Positions 11,396-20,760 of a DNA stretch of 64,000 nucleotides are shown piece by piece. The stretch spans positions 62,001 to 126,000 of the forward strand of contig NZ_CP011299.1 of NCBI RefSeq assembly GCF_001648115.1, read 5' to 3'. Position numbers and translations under genes: made by a program. Within the stretch, counting starts at the first letter, position 1, and each line of letters begins with the position of its first letter. This stretch comes from Buchnera aphidicola (Schlechtendalia chinensis). Its GTDB lineage: Bacteria > Pseudomonadota > Gammaproteobacteria > Enterobacterales > Enterobacteriaceae. Below the pieces are notes generated by a model. The model did not search any database and was not told the DNA's origin. It saw only the letters and a program-made list of their open reading frames with translations.

Positions 11396-13069
11396 ATGAA
11401 TGTTGGTTTTAAAGATAATTCGAGCTTGAAAGAACAAAATAAAAAGAATCGTTTTTTTTCTTATTTTTCATTTGATTTCCGTACTATTTTTATAATAGTA
11501 CTAGTATTATTAATTATTACATTTTTCACTTTTTTGTTTAAATCATCTAATTATCAGATTCTTTACAAAAATTTATCTAATGAGGACGAAAAGTTAGTTG
11601 TTTCTCAATTAACTCGTATGAATATTCCTTTTAAGTTTAGTGACAATCATGCAAATTTATTAGTTCCAGAAAGTCAATTTCAAAAGGCGCAAATTAATTT
11701 GTCTAACCAAGGATTGCCTAAAGGTAATAGTATTGGATTCGAATTATTAGATCAGGAAAAGTTCGGAATTAGTCAATTTAATGAACAAATAAATTATCAA
11801 AGAGCATTAGAAGGAGAATTATCGAGAAGTATTCAGAAATTAAATAATATTAAAACAGCTAGAGTACATATATCGTTGCCAAAGCCTTCTTTATTTATTC
11901 AGGAGAATAAACTGCCATCAGTTTCTGTAATTTTAGGAATAAAAGATGGTTTAAATATTGATTCAGGTCAAATTAATGCAATTTTACATATGGTGTCTGG
12001 AAGTATATCTGGATTGTCTGTTGATAATATTACTATTATTGATCAAGAAGGAAGGTTATTAAATAGTAATGATTCTTTTGATAGTAATATTAATAGTGTA
12101 AAACTTAAATATTACAACTTAATTGAAGATCATTATAAACAAAGAATTGAGAATATATTAGTTCCATTAGTTGGATTAAATAATGTGCATGCGCAAGTTA
12201 CTGCTCAAATTAATTTTGATATAAAAGATAAAACAGAAGAAACGTATAAACCAAATTATAATAATAGTGAAAAATCAATTAGATCTCATCACAATAGTAG
12301 CACTACTGAACTTAATGAGAAATATGTAGACAATTCTGTTTCTCCTGAATCTTTTTCTGAAAAATTGCAAAATTTTTCTCATAAGTTATCTTCTAGCTCA
12401 AATAATTTAAACGAAAATTCTTCTAAAAAGTTACAATTAGATAATTTTTCTAAAAAAAATTTTAACAATGCATTAACATTACCGAAATCTAGTGTTAATC
12501 AAGATTATATAGTGAACTATGAGCTTGACCATATGGTTTCTCATAGTAAATTACAAATAGGTGATGTTAAACGTTTGTCAGCTGCAGTAGTAATAAATTA
12601 CGTTCGTAATAACGATGGAAAATTTGTATCTTTAAATTCGCATCAAATTAAAAAAATTGAAAATTTAATTCGAGAATCGATTGGATTTTCTTCAAAAAGA
12701 GGGGACACTATTTCTATAGTGAATGCATTGTTTGTAAAGCCCTCAATTCAAATGGATAGATATGTTTCTTTTTGGAATAAACCGGTATTTTTAAGTGATT
12801 TTTTAAAATATGGATTGATGTGTGTGTGTGTAACAATAATACTGTATTTATTATATAGAACATTATTTTTAAAAAAAATAATAATGCAATCTAAAATAGA
12901 TGATTTAGTTCGCAATGATACATTAGAAGATAAACAAAAAACTTTTAACGCAGAATTTAAAAATTCAGAAGATCTTTTTAAAAAAAAGGGATTCAGTAAT
13001 TTGTTCAAAAATGATCCACACATTATAGCTGCGATTATTAGAAAATGGATGGGTGGTGATAAAAAATGA
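11396..13069 (+). CDS. fliF: Flagellar MS-ring protein FliF
   Basis: Builds the membrane-embedded MS ring that houses the export gate. It has 557 residues (E. coli 552). A first membrane helix lies near residues 28-48 (TIFIIVLVLLIITFFTFLF). The conserved ring-building region includes NQGLPKGNSIGFELLDQEKFGISQFNEQINYQRALEGEL, split over about residues 101-142. A low-complexity Ser/Asn/Lys periplasmic linker spans about 290-370, and a second membrane helix about 469-489. The C-terminal FliG-binding tail ends DPHIIAAIIRKWMGGDKK, close to the enterobacterial consensus. The last 4 bp overlap fliG. It heads the fliFGHIJK operon. Confidence 0.96.
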   Translation: MNVGFKDNSSLKEQNKKNRFFSYFSFDFRTIFIIVLVLLIITFFTFLFKSSNYQILYKNLSNEDEKLVVSQLTRMNIPFKFSDNHANLLVPESQFQKAQINLSNQGLPKGNSIGFELLDQEKFGISQFNEQINYQRALEGELSRSIQKLNNIKTARVHISLPKPSLFIQENKLPSVSVILGIKDGLNIDSGQINAILHMVSGSISGLSVDNITIIDQEGRLLNSNDSFDSNINSVKLKYYNLIEDHYKQRIENILVPLVGLNNVHAQVTAQINFDIKDKTEETYKPNYNNSEKSIRSHHNSSTTELNEKYVDNSVSPESFSEKLQNFSHKLSSSSNNLNENSSKKLQLDNFSKKNFNNALTLPKSSVNQDYIVNYELDHMVSHSKLQIGDVKRLSAAVVINYVRNNDGKFVSLNSHQIKKIENLIRESIGFSSKRGDTISIVNALFVKPSIQMDRYVSFWNKPVFLSDFLKYGLMCVCVTIILYLLYRTLFLKKIIMQSKIDDLVRNDTLEDKQKTFNAEFKNSEDLFKKKGFSNLFKNDPHIIAAIIRKWMGGDKK

Positions 13070-14019
13070 TGCATTTAGATGGTATTAAAAAGAGTGCAAT
13101 TTTATTAATTACTATTGGGATAGATCGAGCAACTGAAGTTTTAAAAGAGTTATCTTTTTTAGAAATTCAAGATTTAATTGCATGTATGTTGAATTTAAGT
13201 AAAATTCCTAGTTCTTATGTAGATCAGGTTATATCGGAATATGATAATTATGTTTCTTTAGATAATAGTTCTATTGCTATGGTCAATAAAAATTATGTCG
13301 TTTCTCTTTCTAAAAAAGTTTTAGGAGATGAAATAGCAAATAATTTTTTAAATGAAGTTAAGGACAATAAAGACATTTTTTATGGAATTGAACAATTAAA
13401 TAAGATTAGTCCTAAAAACATTTTTTATTTAATAAAAAATGAGCATCCTCAAGTTATTGCAACAATATTAATTTATTTAGATCGTAGTAAAGTAGTAGAA
13501 ATTTTGTCTTTTTTCGAAGATAGGCTAGAGCTAGAAATAATTTCGAGAATAGCTAATTTTACTAGTTTGCAAAAATCTGGAAAAAAAGAATTTATTAAAA
13601 TAATTAATGATTTATTAAAGAAAAATAAAGAAGTATCGTTTAAAAAAAATGGGATTAAAACTGTTATAGAATTACTAAAGTTAATGACATATGACCGAGA
13701 AAAACATATTATAGGTCGGATTGAGAAATTTAATCAGAAATTAGCAAATATTATTAAATCTGAGTCATTTATTTTTGAGAATATAGTAAATTTAGATGAT
13801 TCTTATATTAAACGTTTAATTAAAGAAACAACATTAGATGAATTGTCAATAGCCATAACTTCATCTAGTGCGTTGTTAAAAGAAAAAATTTTTAAAAACT
13901 TATCGAAAAAAGATTCTGATTATGTTCGTGGTTTGTTTCCTAAAAATTCTTCTATATCAGAAGATATTGTTAGAGAGAAACGAAATAATTTGTTAATTAT
14001 TGTTAAAAGTTTTTTGTAA
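13066..14019 (+). CDS. fliG: Flagellar rotor/switch protein FliG, motor-defective type
   Basis: Couples the MS ring to the C ring. It has 317 residues (E. coli 331). The N-terminal FliF-binding part (DGIKKSAILLITIGIDRATEVLKEL) and the middle EHPQVIA motif (KNEHPQVIATILIYLD) are kept. In the C-terminal domain the charged residues E. coli uses against the stator align to Thr265 (K264), Lys282 (R281), Gly289 (D288), Leu290 (D289) and Ser298 (R297), and the last ~15 residues are missing. The protein therefore probably scaffolds the ring without producing torque. It overlaps fliF by 4 bp (ATGA) and is followed by fliH. Confidence 0.94.
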   Translation: MMHLDGIKKSAILLITIGIDRATEVLKELSFLEIQDLIACMLNLSKIPSSYVDQVISEYDNYVSLDNSSIAMVNKNYVVSLSKKVLGDEIANNFLNEVKDNKDIFYGIEQLNKISPKNIFYLIKNEHPQVIATILIYLDRSKVVEILSFFEDRLELEIISRIANFTSLQKSGKKEFIKIINDLLKKNKEVSFKKNGIKTVIELLKLMTYDREKHIIGRIEKFNQKLANIIKSESFIFENIVNLDDSYIKRLIKETTLDELSIAITSSSALLKEKIFKNLSKKDSDYVRGLFPKNSSISEDIVREKRNNLLIIVKSFL

Positions 14020-14056
14020 TTAGAACTTTATTAAAATTTAGAATATGGGAGTATTC

Positions 14057-14755
14057 ATGTTTCAATTTGCATCTGAAACAATATGGGAAAAATGGTATCC
14101 TGAAGATTTAGAAATAAGTAATTATAGTGTTTTTAACAATAGTTCCGAAAGTATGGAGGATGTTAAGAGTAGTAAAAAAAATTTAAAAATAGATATGCAA
14201 GCTGAAAAAAACAAATTTGAAGAAAGTTCGAGAATGCATTTGAAAAACCAAAATGGTTATAAAGAAGGATTCTGTAAGGGGGAAAAAGAAGGATTTGTTT
14301 CAGGATTTAAAAAAGCATTGTTGGATTTTAATCAAAAAAATAACTTTATATTAGCTCAAACGAATCAGTTTTTATTAGGTTTTCAAAAATCATTAGCAAT
14401 TTTAGATGATGTTATTGCATCTCGATTAATGCATTTAGTTCTAAATATTTCGAAAAAAGTTGTAGAAAACTCATCATTGAAAAATGACGAAAAATTATTA
14501 AATAAAATTAAAAAAATGTTCAAAGATGAAGTAGTAACTTTTGATAATCTTCAGTTGTTGGTGCATCCTGATGACAAAAAAATAGTTGAAGACTATTTCG
14601 AAAAGATGTTTATAAAATATGGATGGAAAATATTTAGTGATTCAAAAGTTTCTAGAGGAGGATGTATAATTTATTCAGGAAATTCTATATTAGATTCAAC
14701 TGTTTCTGGCCGTTGGACTGAATTGTGCAGATTAGTATTAAAAAAGGGAGAATAA
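14057..14755 (+). CDS. fliH: Flagellar export ATPase regulator FliH
   Basis: Binds the FliI ATPase and docks it at the export gate. The ATG at 14057 is preceded by GGGAG at 14047-14051, so it is preferred over the ATG at 14045, which overlaps that site. The product is 232 residues (E. coli about 228). N-terminal WEKWYPEDLE matches the E. coli WKTWTPDDL. Then come glycine-rich repeats of the GxxxG type (GYKEGFCKGEKEGFVSGF), the IASRLMHL helix, HPDD (LLVHPDDKKIV) and the C-terminal RGGCIIYSG and GRWTELCRL segments. Its TAA shares an A with the fliI start (TAATG), indicating translational coupling. Confidence 0.92.
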   Translation: MFQFASETIWEKWYPEDLEISNYSVFNNSSESMEDVKSSKKNLKIDMQAEKNKFEESSRMHLKNQNGYKEGFCKGEKEGFVSGFKKALLDFNQKNNFILAQTNQFLLGFQKSLAILDDVIASRLMHLVLNISKKVVENSSLKNDEKLLNKIKKMFKDEVVTFDNLQLLVHPDDKKIVEDYFEKMFIKYGWKIFSDSKVSRGGCIIYSGNSILDSTVSGRWTELCRLVLKKGE

Positions 14756-16116
14756 TGAATTTACGAATAAAAAAGTGGACTGAACAATTGTCGATTTTTG
14801 AAAAGAAAGTGAAAAATTTTCCAAATATAATACGTTATGGCCGACTAGTAGGATTTAATGGATCTATTTTAGAGGTGAGTGGGTTAAAATTGTCTGTTGG
14901 ATCTATATGTTTTATAGAAAGGGCAACAAATGTTAGTTATGAAGATGATATCGAAGCTGAAGTTATAGGTTTTAAGAATGATATATTATTTTTAATGCCT
15001 TTAAAAAATATAGATAACATTGTTTCTGGCGCTTTAGTACGGCCTAAAATGTTAGATGGTAATCATTTTTTTTTCAATACATTTCCGGTATATACGGGAA
15101 TGTTGGGAAGAGTGTTGGATAGTACTGGAAAACCTTTAGATAATTTAAAAGCAATTGATAAAAAACATAGAAAAGAGTTATCTTATTCAATTATTAACCC
15201 ATTGCATCGTAGTCCCATTACGGACGTTTTAGATACTGGAATTCGCACTATAAATGCACTTTTAACTATTGGAAGGGGTCAAAGAATTGGTCTATTTTCT
15301 CAATCTGGTTTAGGGAAAAGTGTATTGCTTGGCATGATGACTAAATATACTGAAGCTGATGTAGTCGTATTAGGATTGGTAGGAGAACGTGGACGAGAAG
15401 TTAAAGAATTTATTGAAACTATTCTTACTGAAGAAGCTCGAAAAAAGTCAGTAGTAGTGGCATCTCCTGCTGAATTTTCACCATTATTGAAAGTTCAAGG
15501 AGCTCATTATGCTGTTCGAATTGCTGAACATTTTCGTGACAAAAATTTTCATGTATTGTTGATAATGGATTCTTTAACTCGTTATGCTATGGCTTATCGT
15601 GAGATAGCTCTATCTATAGGGGAATTGCCTGCTACTAAAGGTTATCCTCCTTCTGTTTTTTCTAAAATGTTTTCTTTAATAGAACGTTCGGGGAACGGAA
15701 GGGAAAATTGTGGTTCTATCACTGCTTTCTATACAATTTTAACAGAAGAAGAAAAGTATGATCCTGTTGCAGATTCTGCACGATCTATTTTAGATGGTCA
15801 TATTGTGTTATCTAGGAAATATGCTGAATCTGGTCATTATCCTGCTATTAATATTGAGGCATCTATTAGTAGAGTAATGTCGAAAATAATTGATTCCGAT
15901 CATGCTGCCAAAGCTCGTGATTTAAAAAAATTATTATCGTGTTATCAACGTAATCGTGATTTAATTAATGTAGGAGCATATGTTTCGGGTACGAATAAAG
16001 AATTAGATATAGCAATTTCTTTATTTCCAAAATTGGAAAAATTCTTACAACAAGGTATGCATGAAAAAAGTACATTTCGTGAATCTAAAAAAGCTTTATA
16101 TGATTTATTAAAATGA
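14755..16116 (+). CDS. fliI: Flagellum-specific export ATPase FliI
   Basis: An F1-beta-like ATPase that energises export through the flagellar type III apparatus. From the ATG at 14755 (Shine-Dalgarno GGGAG just upstream) it has 453 residues (E. coli 457). The upstream in-frame start at 14725 lies inside fliH and is not supported. The Walker A segment is SQSGLGKS at 182-189; the first position is Ser where the family has Ala/Gly. Also present are GERGREVKEFI, the Walker B strand VLLIMDSLTRYAMAYRE and the GELPATKGYPPSVFSKM block. Conservation is the highest of the flagellar genes here, suggesting active selection for export. Confidence 0.97.
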   Translation: MNLRIKKWTEQLSIFEKKVKNFPNIIRYGRLVGFNGSILEVSGLKLSVGSICFIERATNVSYEDDIEAEVIGFKNDILFLMPLKNIDNIVSGALVRPKMLDGNHFFFNTFPVYTGMLGRVLDSTGKPLDNLKAIDKKHRKELSYSIINPLHRSPITDVLDTGIRTINALLTIGRGQRIGLFSQSGLGKSVLLGMMTKYTEADVVVLGLVGERGREVKEFIETILTEEARKKSVVVASPAEFSPLLKVQGAHYAVRIAEHFRDKNFHVLLIMDSLTRYAMAYREIALSIGELPATKGYPPSVFSKMFSLIERSGNGRENCGSITAFYTILTEEEKYDPVADSARSILDGHIVLSRKYAESGHYPAINIEASISRVMSKIIDSDHAAKARDLKKLLSCYQRNRDLINVGAYVSGTNKELDIAISLFPKLEKFLQQGMHEKSTFRESKKALYDLLK

Positions 16117-16132
16117 TAGGAAATAAAAATAT

Positions 16133-16575
16133 ATGTTTAAGAATAAGACAATAATTAATTTGCTGAAAAATATAGATAAAAAAAAAATCAAAAGTTATCT
16201 CTTATATTGAAAACTATAATTTTGAATAAGGACAAAATTCAAGATCGAGTTGATATATTGTCAAAATATAAAGAAGAATATTTGTCTAAGTTGAATGTTA
16301 AAGTATCTGATGGAATTTTTGGTTTTGAATTAAAAAATTATGATTATTTTATTACATCATTAATCCATGATATAAGTAATCAAATAGAAGCAATAAAAAA
16401 ATTTGAGAAACAGTATAAAACGTATTTTTTATTGTGGAGAGATAATCAATATAGATTAAAAATTTGGGAAATAATGTCTAAAAAGTTATTAAATTATGAT
16501 TTTATGATGTTGCAATTAGAAGAACAAAATCAAATTGATGAATATGTTCAAAAATCTTGTTTTAAAAGGAGATAA
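16133..16575 (+). CDS. fliJ: Flagellar export chaperone/ATPase stalk FliJ, frame interrupted at poly(A)
   Basis: FliJ inserts in the FliI ring and assists substrate delivery. The ATG at 16133, 16 bp after fliI, opens a frame (MFKNKTIINLLKNIDKKK) that meets TGA at 16208-16210. The rest of FliJ continues in another frame: YKEEYLSKLNVKVSDGIFGF, then LLWRDNQYRLKIWE and DEYVQKSCFKRR, matching E. coli YQNEYRNNLNSDMSAGI, NSWREKKQRLQAWQ and DEFAQRAAMRK. The switch lies at ten A (16178-16187). Adding one A restores 147 residues, the E. coli length. A shorter 122-residue protein could begin at TTG 16207, but that would drop the conserved N-terminal helix. Confidence 0.85.
16178..16187 (+). repeat. A10 homopolymer, frameshift site in fliJ
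   Basis: Ten consecutive A on the coding strand after codon GAT. The frame upstream and the frame downstream differ by one; an 11-A version would join them. Confidence 0.9.
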
Positions 16576-16587
16576 ATTTTTATTGTT

Positions 16588-17794
16588 ATGTCAAATACTA
16601 TAAATATAGATTCGAATATTTCGTATACTATAAACGAGCGCAATTTTAATAAATGGTTTTCTAAAAAAGATAGCGAACTTTTTTTAAAAATTTTAAATAA
16701 AAGTTTAATTGTAAAAAAAAATAATATTGAAATGTATAGTACAAATAAGGACAATATAATAAAGATTTTTTCTGATACTTTTTCATTAGTTGATAAAATT
16801 CGCAGGAAAAATATTTTTTTTGAAAATAAAAAAAAAACCTTTGATCTTGCCACGTTCTTATGATTTTATTAAAAATAATATATTCTATATAAAACATGTA
16901 GAAAAATTTTTAAAATCAGAAAAATTGTCTAAAATTCTTATAATTGATAATTATATAAAAAAATATTGCTTGGCGTTTTTAAATGACAGTAAAATTAAGA
17001 ATAATTGTATAATTTTAGATATGTTCCGTAGGAATTTTAAATTTTTTCGTTCTTTAAATCCTTTTTTAAAACATAATATAAAAAATGTATCTCCAAAATT
17101 TTTTAATCTTATAAATTTTAATAGTAATTTTTTTAAATTAAAAGATAAAATTCTTCAATTATTTTTGAATATTAAATCTGGAATAGTTTTAAATAATTCT
17201 TTAAAAAATAAAATACATTATAAAGAATGTATTAATTCAATAATAAATTTTTTACATCCAACATATGCGTTTATAGATATTTTTGGAATTAATAATAAAA
17301 TTTTTTTTAAAAAGTTAAGTAGTTTTTTATTTCATAATAATAGTTCCAATTTGATTCATGGAAATTGGATGAAAGCTGTTCAAAACCAGCTATTGACGTT
17401 CTTTTTAAATAGTAAAAAAAATGTAGAATTTTTTTTAAGTCCACAATATTTAGGGCGTTTATTTATACGTTTAAAATTAAAAAGAAAGAAATCAATTCAA
17501 TTAAATGTAATGTCTGATAATAAAATTGTCAGAAAAGCTTTAAGATCTAACGTTAATAATTTTCGAAATACTATCTTCAAAGTTGGAATTAAGTTGGAAA
17601 ACATTACTATTACAAATAATAAAAATGTTAGAGAAGCAAGTGTACTTGAAAATAGTCAAAATTTTCGAAATAATGTAATAGATAATGTTTTTCATATTAT
17701 AAATAAAAACGTGTGTAAAAATTTTTATGGATCCTGTTTTTCAGAATTGCATTTTTTTCCTGAGCATAAAAGTGTTATTAATTTTTACATTTGA
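16588..17794 (+). CDS. fliK: Flagellar hook-length control protein FliK, frame interrupted at poly(A)
   Basis: FliK measures hook length and switches export specificity. The frame from ATG 16588, 12 bp after fliJ, gives MSNTINIDSNISYTINERNF and continues to ENKKK before ending at 16863. The adjoining frame continues PLILPRSYDFIKN and carries the diagnostic C-terminal domain near residues 255-345: WMKAVQNQLLTFFL, FFLSPQYLGRLFIRLKLK and a VRKALRSNVNNFRNTIFKVG segment. The junction is a run of ten A at 16828-16837. Losing one A (or gaining two) joins the halves into about 401 residues (E. coli 375). The middle is low-complexity Lys/Asn/Phe, as expected for this fast-evolving protein. Confidence 0.82.
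16828..16837 (+). repeat. A10 homopolymer, frameshift site in fliK
   Basis: Ten consecutive A where the N-terminal frame of fliK must pass to the frame encoding the C-terminal domain; nine or twelve A would give one continuous frame. Confidence 0.88.
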
Positions 17795-17936
17795 TTTAAA
17801 ATGATAGTACTTTTAAAATTTTTAAAGAAGTTAAATTAATTGTTATGTCTAATAATGTTCTTGTTAGTTTAAAATAAAATTGATATTTTATGTTTTTAAC
17901 TCTTTTTTAGATTAATATTAGTTTTAAGGTATTTTA

Positions 17937-18878
17937 ATGACAAATAATGTTATTTTTAAAGTTAAAAAGAACAATTCAATAAATAATATTGAAAGAAAGT
18001 CAAAAATTTGTATTTATAATTCAGATTTTGATTATTTTACAGTTCGTGGAATAAATAGATCTTTAATGGAAATTTGTAATTTTTTTTCGAAACAAATTTC
18101 TTTAGATTTGTTTAATATTATAAATTATAAATTTAAGGTCAGATTACAAGACATTAAATTAGTCAAATATGATAGTTATAGAGAATGTCTTTTAAATTCA
18201 AAGTTTTCTAATTATTTTAATATTTCTTCTAACTTAGAAAAGGGAATAGTAAGTTTTTCAGATAATATAATATTTACTATTATAGACATTTTATTTGGAG
18301 GTTCTAACACTTGTCGTGTTTCTGAGAATTATGTATATGAATTAAACATGTCTGAACTTAACATTATGAAAAAGATATTAAAATCTGTTCAAAAGTCGTG
18401 TAGTTTGGCGTGGAAACAAACGTTGAATACAGATTTTGAAATTTTTAATTTTACATTAATATCAAAAAATAATTTTTCAAACGTTTTTTCTAAAAAAAAT
18501 GTTTTTTTATGTACTATTTTTAAAATACAATTTCATAATACATGTGGTTTTTTAAATATATATTTTCCTTGGAATTTTCTAAAAAATATTAAAAATCGAT
18601 TATTAAATAAAAATTTTAATAATAATAGTGAAAAAAAATTAAAAAAAATATCATCCAAAGTTATTTATGATATAAAAATTGATTTAGATGTTCATTTAGT
18701 AAATTTTTCATTATCGTTACCTGAAATATTAGCATTAAAGACAGGAGATATTATTCCTATAAGTACTCCAGAAGATGATATTATTGCTTATTCCAACGAT
18801 ATACCTTTATTAATAGGAAAATATAAAATTTATAAAAAGAAACATGCTTTTCTCATGAAAAATTTTTTTAATAAATAA
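17937..18878 (+). CDS. fliM: Flagellar switch protein FliM
   Basis: A C-ring subunit joining FliG to FliN. It has 313 residues (E. coli 334). The CheC-like middle domain is recognisable: FTVRGINRSLMEICNFFSKQ, FSDNIIFTIIDILFGG and LNIMKKILKSVQKSCSLAWK. The C-terminal SpoA-like domain has LSLPEILALKTGDIIPISTPED. The N-terminal CheY-binding peptide of E. coli (SQAEIDALL) is absent; here the start reads MTNNVIFKVKKNNSINNIE. A 142-bp gap separates it from fliK, so it may have its own promoter, as fliL is also missing between them. The start ATG is the only plausible one. Confidence 0.92.
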   Translation: MTNNVIFKVKKNNSINNIERKSKICIYNSDFDYFTVRGINRSLMEICNFFSKQISLDLFNIINYKFKVRLQDIKLVKYDSYRECLLNSKFSNYFNISSNLEKGIVSFSDNIIFTIIDILFGGSNTCRVSENYVYELNMSELNIMKKILKSVQKSCSLAWKQTLNTDFEIFNFTLISKNNFSNVFSKKNVFLCTIFKIQFHNTCGFLNIYFPWNFLKNIKNRLLNKNFNNNSEKKLKKISSKVIYDIKIDLDVHLVNFSLSLPEILALKTGDIIPISTPEDDIIAYSNDIPLLIGKYKIYKKKHAFLMKNFFNK

Positions 18879-18905
18879 TTAGGTATCTATTGCTAAGGAA
18901 CATAA

Positions 18906-19295
18906 ATGACTAACAAAAATAATGCAGATGACAATAAAAATAATGAAATTATTAATACAGTAAATGTAGATCTAAATAAAAAAATAGATAAGAAAGGTAT
19001 TAGTGAAGTAGCTTTAGAAAAAGTTAAAAAAAAATATAAAAATATAAATTTTCTTGTTAATGTTCCTATTAACATTAAAATTGAATTAGGAACTTTAAAA
19101 TTGAAAATAAAGGATTTACTTAATTTAAGTACGGATTCGGTGTTAACTTTAGACAAATATTCAGGAGAACCTTTAAATATATTAGTAAATGAGAGTATAA
19201 TTGCAAAGGGAGAATTAGTTATTGTAGAAGAAAGGTATGGTATTAGGATTACTGATATTATAGATAATTCAAATAGTTCGAACTGTTTGAACTAA
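18906..19295 (+). CDS. fliN: Flagellar switch protein FliN
   Basis: The basal C-ring subunit, which also docks FliH. It has 129 residues (E. coli 137). The C-terminal SpoA domain is clear from about residue 50: FLVNVPINIKIELGTLKLKI, LLNLSTDSVLTLDKYSGEPL, NILVNESIIAKGELVIVEE and YGIRITDII. The N-terminal third is a charged, low-complexity linker. The ATG at 18906 follows AAGGAAC by a few nucleotides. It lies 27 bp after fliM and 27 bp before fliO, in one transcription unit. Confidence 0.95.
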   Translation: MTNKNNADDNKNNEIINTVNVDLNKKIDKKGISEVALEKVKKKYKNINFLVNVPINIKIELGTLKLKIKDLLNLSTDSVLTLDKYSGEPLNILVNESIIAKGELVIVEERYGIRITDIIDNSNSSNCLN

Positions 19296-19322
19296 TTATT
19301 TAAAAATCATGAGAAATTATTT

Positions 19323-19691
19323 GTGTATACTACATTTTCATCTAACTTTTTAAGAACATTATTTTCGCAATATGGAATGTTGTTTTTTAAAATAGTAACA
19401 GTTATTTTAATATTTTTTTGGGTAATTAGAAAAATTATTCTTGAAAAGAAAATAATTAATAGTTCATCGATTAGTATTGTAGAAAAAATTCCGATAGGAT
19501 CTAGTGAAAATATTATTATTATAAATTTAAAAGAAGTAAGATTGGTTTTAGGTGTTACTTCAAAAAATATTTCTCTTTTATATACATTATCGCCTAAAAA
19601 AGAACAAAGTAAAAAAACATTGTTAGTTAAAGCTGTTAAAATCGATGATGCAATAAAACAGTTTGCTAAACGCATTGGAATAAAAAAATGA
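19323..19691 (+). CDS. fliO: Flagellar export protein FliO
   Basis: A small bitopic membrane protein that helps assemble the FliP export-gate ring. It has 122 residues (E. coli about 121), with a GTG start at 19323. One membrane helix lies near residues 19-36 ([18 protein letters not shown]). The cytoplasmic part has [19 protein letters not shown] and [16 protein letters not shown], which correspond to the family pattern of a VGxxE/RLVLGVT-like core. Position between fliN and fliP is the strongest support. The end overlaps fliP by 4 bp (ATGA). The ribosome site is weak (GAGAA about 10 nt upstream). Confidence 0.85.
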   Translation: MYTTFSSNFLRTLFSQYGMLFFKIVTVILIFFWVIRKIILEKKIINSSSISIVEKIPIGSSENIIIINLKEVRLVLGVTSKNISLLYTLSPKKEQSKKTLLVKAVKIDDAIKQFAKRIGIKK

Positions 19692-20422
19692 TTTATCAAA
19701 CAATATCACTATTTTTGCTATTATTATTTTGTCCTGAAGTACATGCTGAAGTATCTAATTTATTTAGTAGCACATTACTAGATGGGGGTCAAAATTGGTC
19801 TCTTCCATTACAGATGTTAATATTTATTGCATCATTAACTTTTATTGTTCCAGTTATTTTAATGATGACAAGTTTTTCTAGAATTATTATTGTATTTGGT
19901 TTGTTGCGTAATGCCTTGGGGACTCCTTATTCTCCTCCCAATCAAATTTTATTAGGTTTGTCTCTTTTTTTGACTTTTTTTATTATGTCTCCAGTGTTTG
20001 ATAAAATTTATAAAGATGCATATTTGCCATTTAGCGAAGATAAGATTAAAATGGATGTAGCTATTAAAAGGGGAATTAAGCCTTTGCATAATTTTATGAT
20101 TAAGCAAACTCGTGAAAATGATTTAGTTTTTTTTTCAAAGTTAGCAAAAATTTCTAATTATTCTAAAAAAGAAGATGTGCCGATGCGAGTATTATTGCCA
20201 TCTTTTGTTACTAGTGAGTTGAAAACAGCTTTTCAAATTGGATTTACTATTTTTATACCTTTTTTAATAATTGACTTAGTAGTTGCTAGTGTTTTAATGG
20301 CATTGGGTATGATGATGGTTCCTCCTTCAACTATTTCGTTACCATTTAAATTAATGTTATTTGTTTTAGTAGATGGTTGGCAATTACTTATTACCTCTTT
20401 AACTCAAAGTTTTTTTAATTAA
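19688..20422 (+). CDS. fliP: Flagellar export gate protein FliP
   Basis: The core subunit of the membrane export gate. It has 244 residues (E. coli 245). A cleavable-type signal peptide is visible ([20 protein letters not shown]). It is followed by the highly conserved [40 protein letters not shown] and [19 protein letters not shown] blocks, a periplasmic loop, and the terminal helices with [19 protein letters not shown]. Conservation is strong through all membrane segments. It overlaps fliO by 4 bp and precedes fliQ by 68 bp. Confidence 0.97.
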   Translation: MIYQTISLFLLLLFCPEVHAEVSNLFSSTLLDGGQNWSLPLQMLIFIASLTFIVPVILMMTSFSRIIIVFGLLRNALGTPYSPPNQILLGLSLFLTFFIMSPVFDKIYKDAYLPFSEDKIKMDVAIKRGIKPLHNFMIKQTRENDLVFFSKLAKISNYSKKEDVPMRVLLPSFVTSELKTAFQIGFTIFIPFLIIDLVVASVLMALGMMMVPPSTISLPFKLMLFVLVDGWQLLITSLTQSFFN

Positions 20423-20490
20423 GTTTTAAAGTTTAGATATTGCATTTAATAGTAAGTACTTTTAAAGTATTTAAAATATTAAGGAAATGT

Positions 20491-20760
20491 ATGACAGTGG
20501 AATCTGTAATGACTATTTTTCATGAGGCTATAAAAATTTCTTTAATGCTTGCTTCACCTTTATTGATATCCGCATTATGTAGTGGATTAATTATTAGCAT
20601 TTTACAAGCTTCTACTCAAATTAATGAACAAACATTATCATTTATTCCAAAAATTATTACAGTCTTATTATCTATTGTTGTTTTTGGGCCATGGATGTTA
20701 ACTTTAATTGTAGATTACACTCGGTCTTTATTTAACAATTTGTCTTTAATAACTAATTAA
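20491..20760 (+). CDS. fliQ: Flagellar export gate protein FliQ
   Basis: A two-helix subunit of the FliPQR export gate. Starting at ATG 20491 (MTVESVMTIFHEAIKISLML) it has 89 residues, equal to E. coli, whose protein begins MTPESVMMMGTEAMK. A longer in-frame extension to 20440 is non-homologous. AAGGAAA lies just upstream as ribosome site. The helices and the conserved loop TQINEQTLSFIPKI are evident, followed by the GPWMLTLIVDYTRSLF end. It shares one base with fliR (TAATG). Confidence 0.96.
   Translation: MTVESVMTIFHEAIKISLMLASPLLISALCSGLIISILQASTQINEQTLSFIPKIITVLLSIVVFGPWMLTLIVDYTRSLFNNLSLITN

Noticed and set aside
13066..14019. A further poly(A) frameshift at the 3' end of fliG to explain its missing C-terminus
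   Set aside because: No A-run lies near the stop codon and no other frame encodes the missing end, so it is a plain truncation.
16790..16840. Independent start of the fliK C-terminal frame at 16790
   Set aside because: The sequence before the A10 run in that frame (MIKFAGKIFFLKIKKK) is out of frame with the ATG-initiated N-terminal half and has no ribosome site; a poly(A) frameshift explains both halves.
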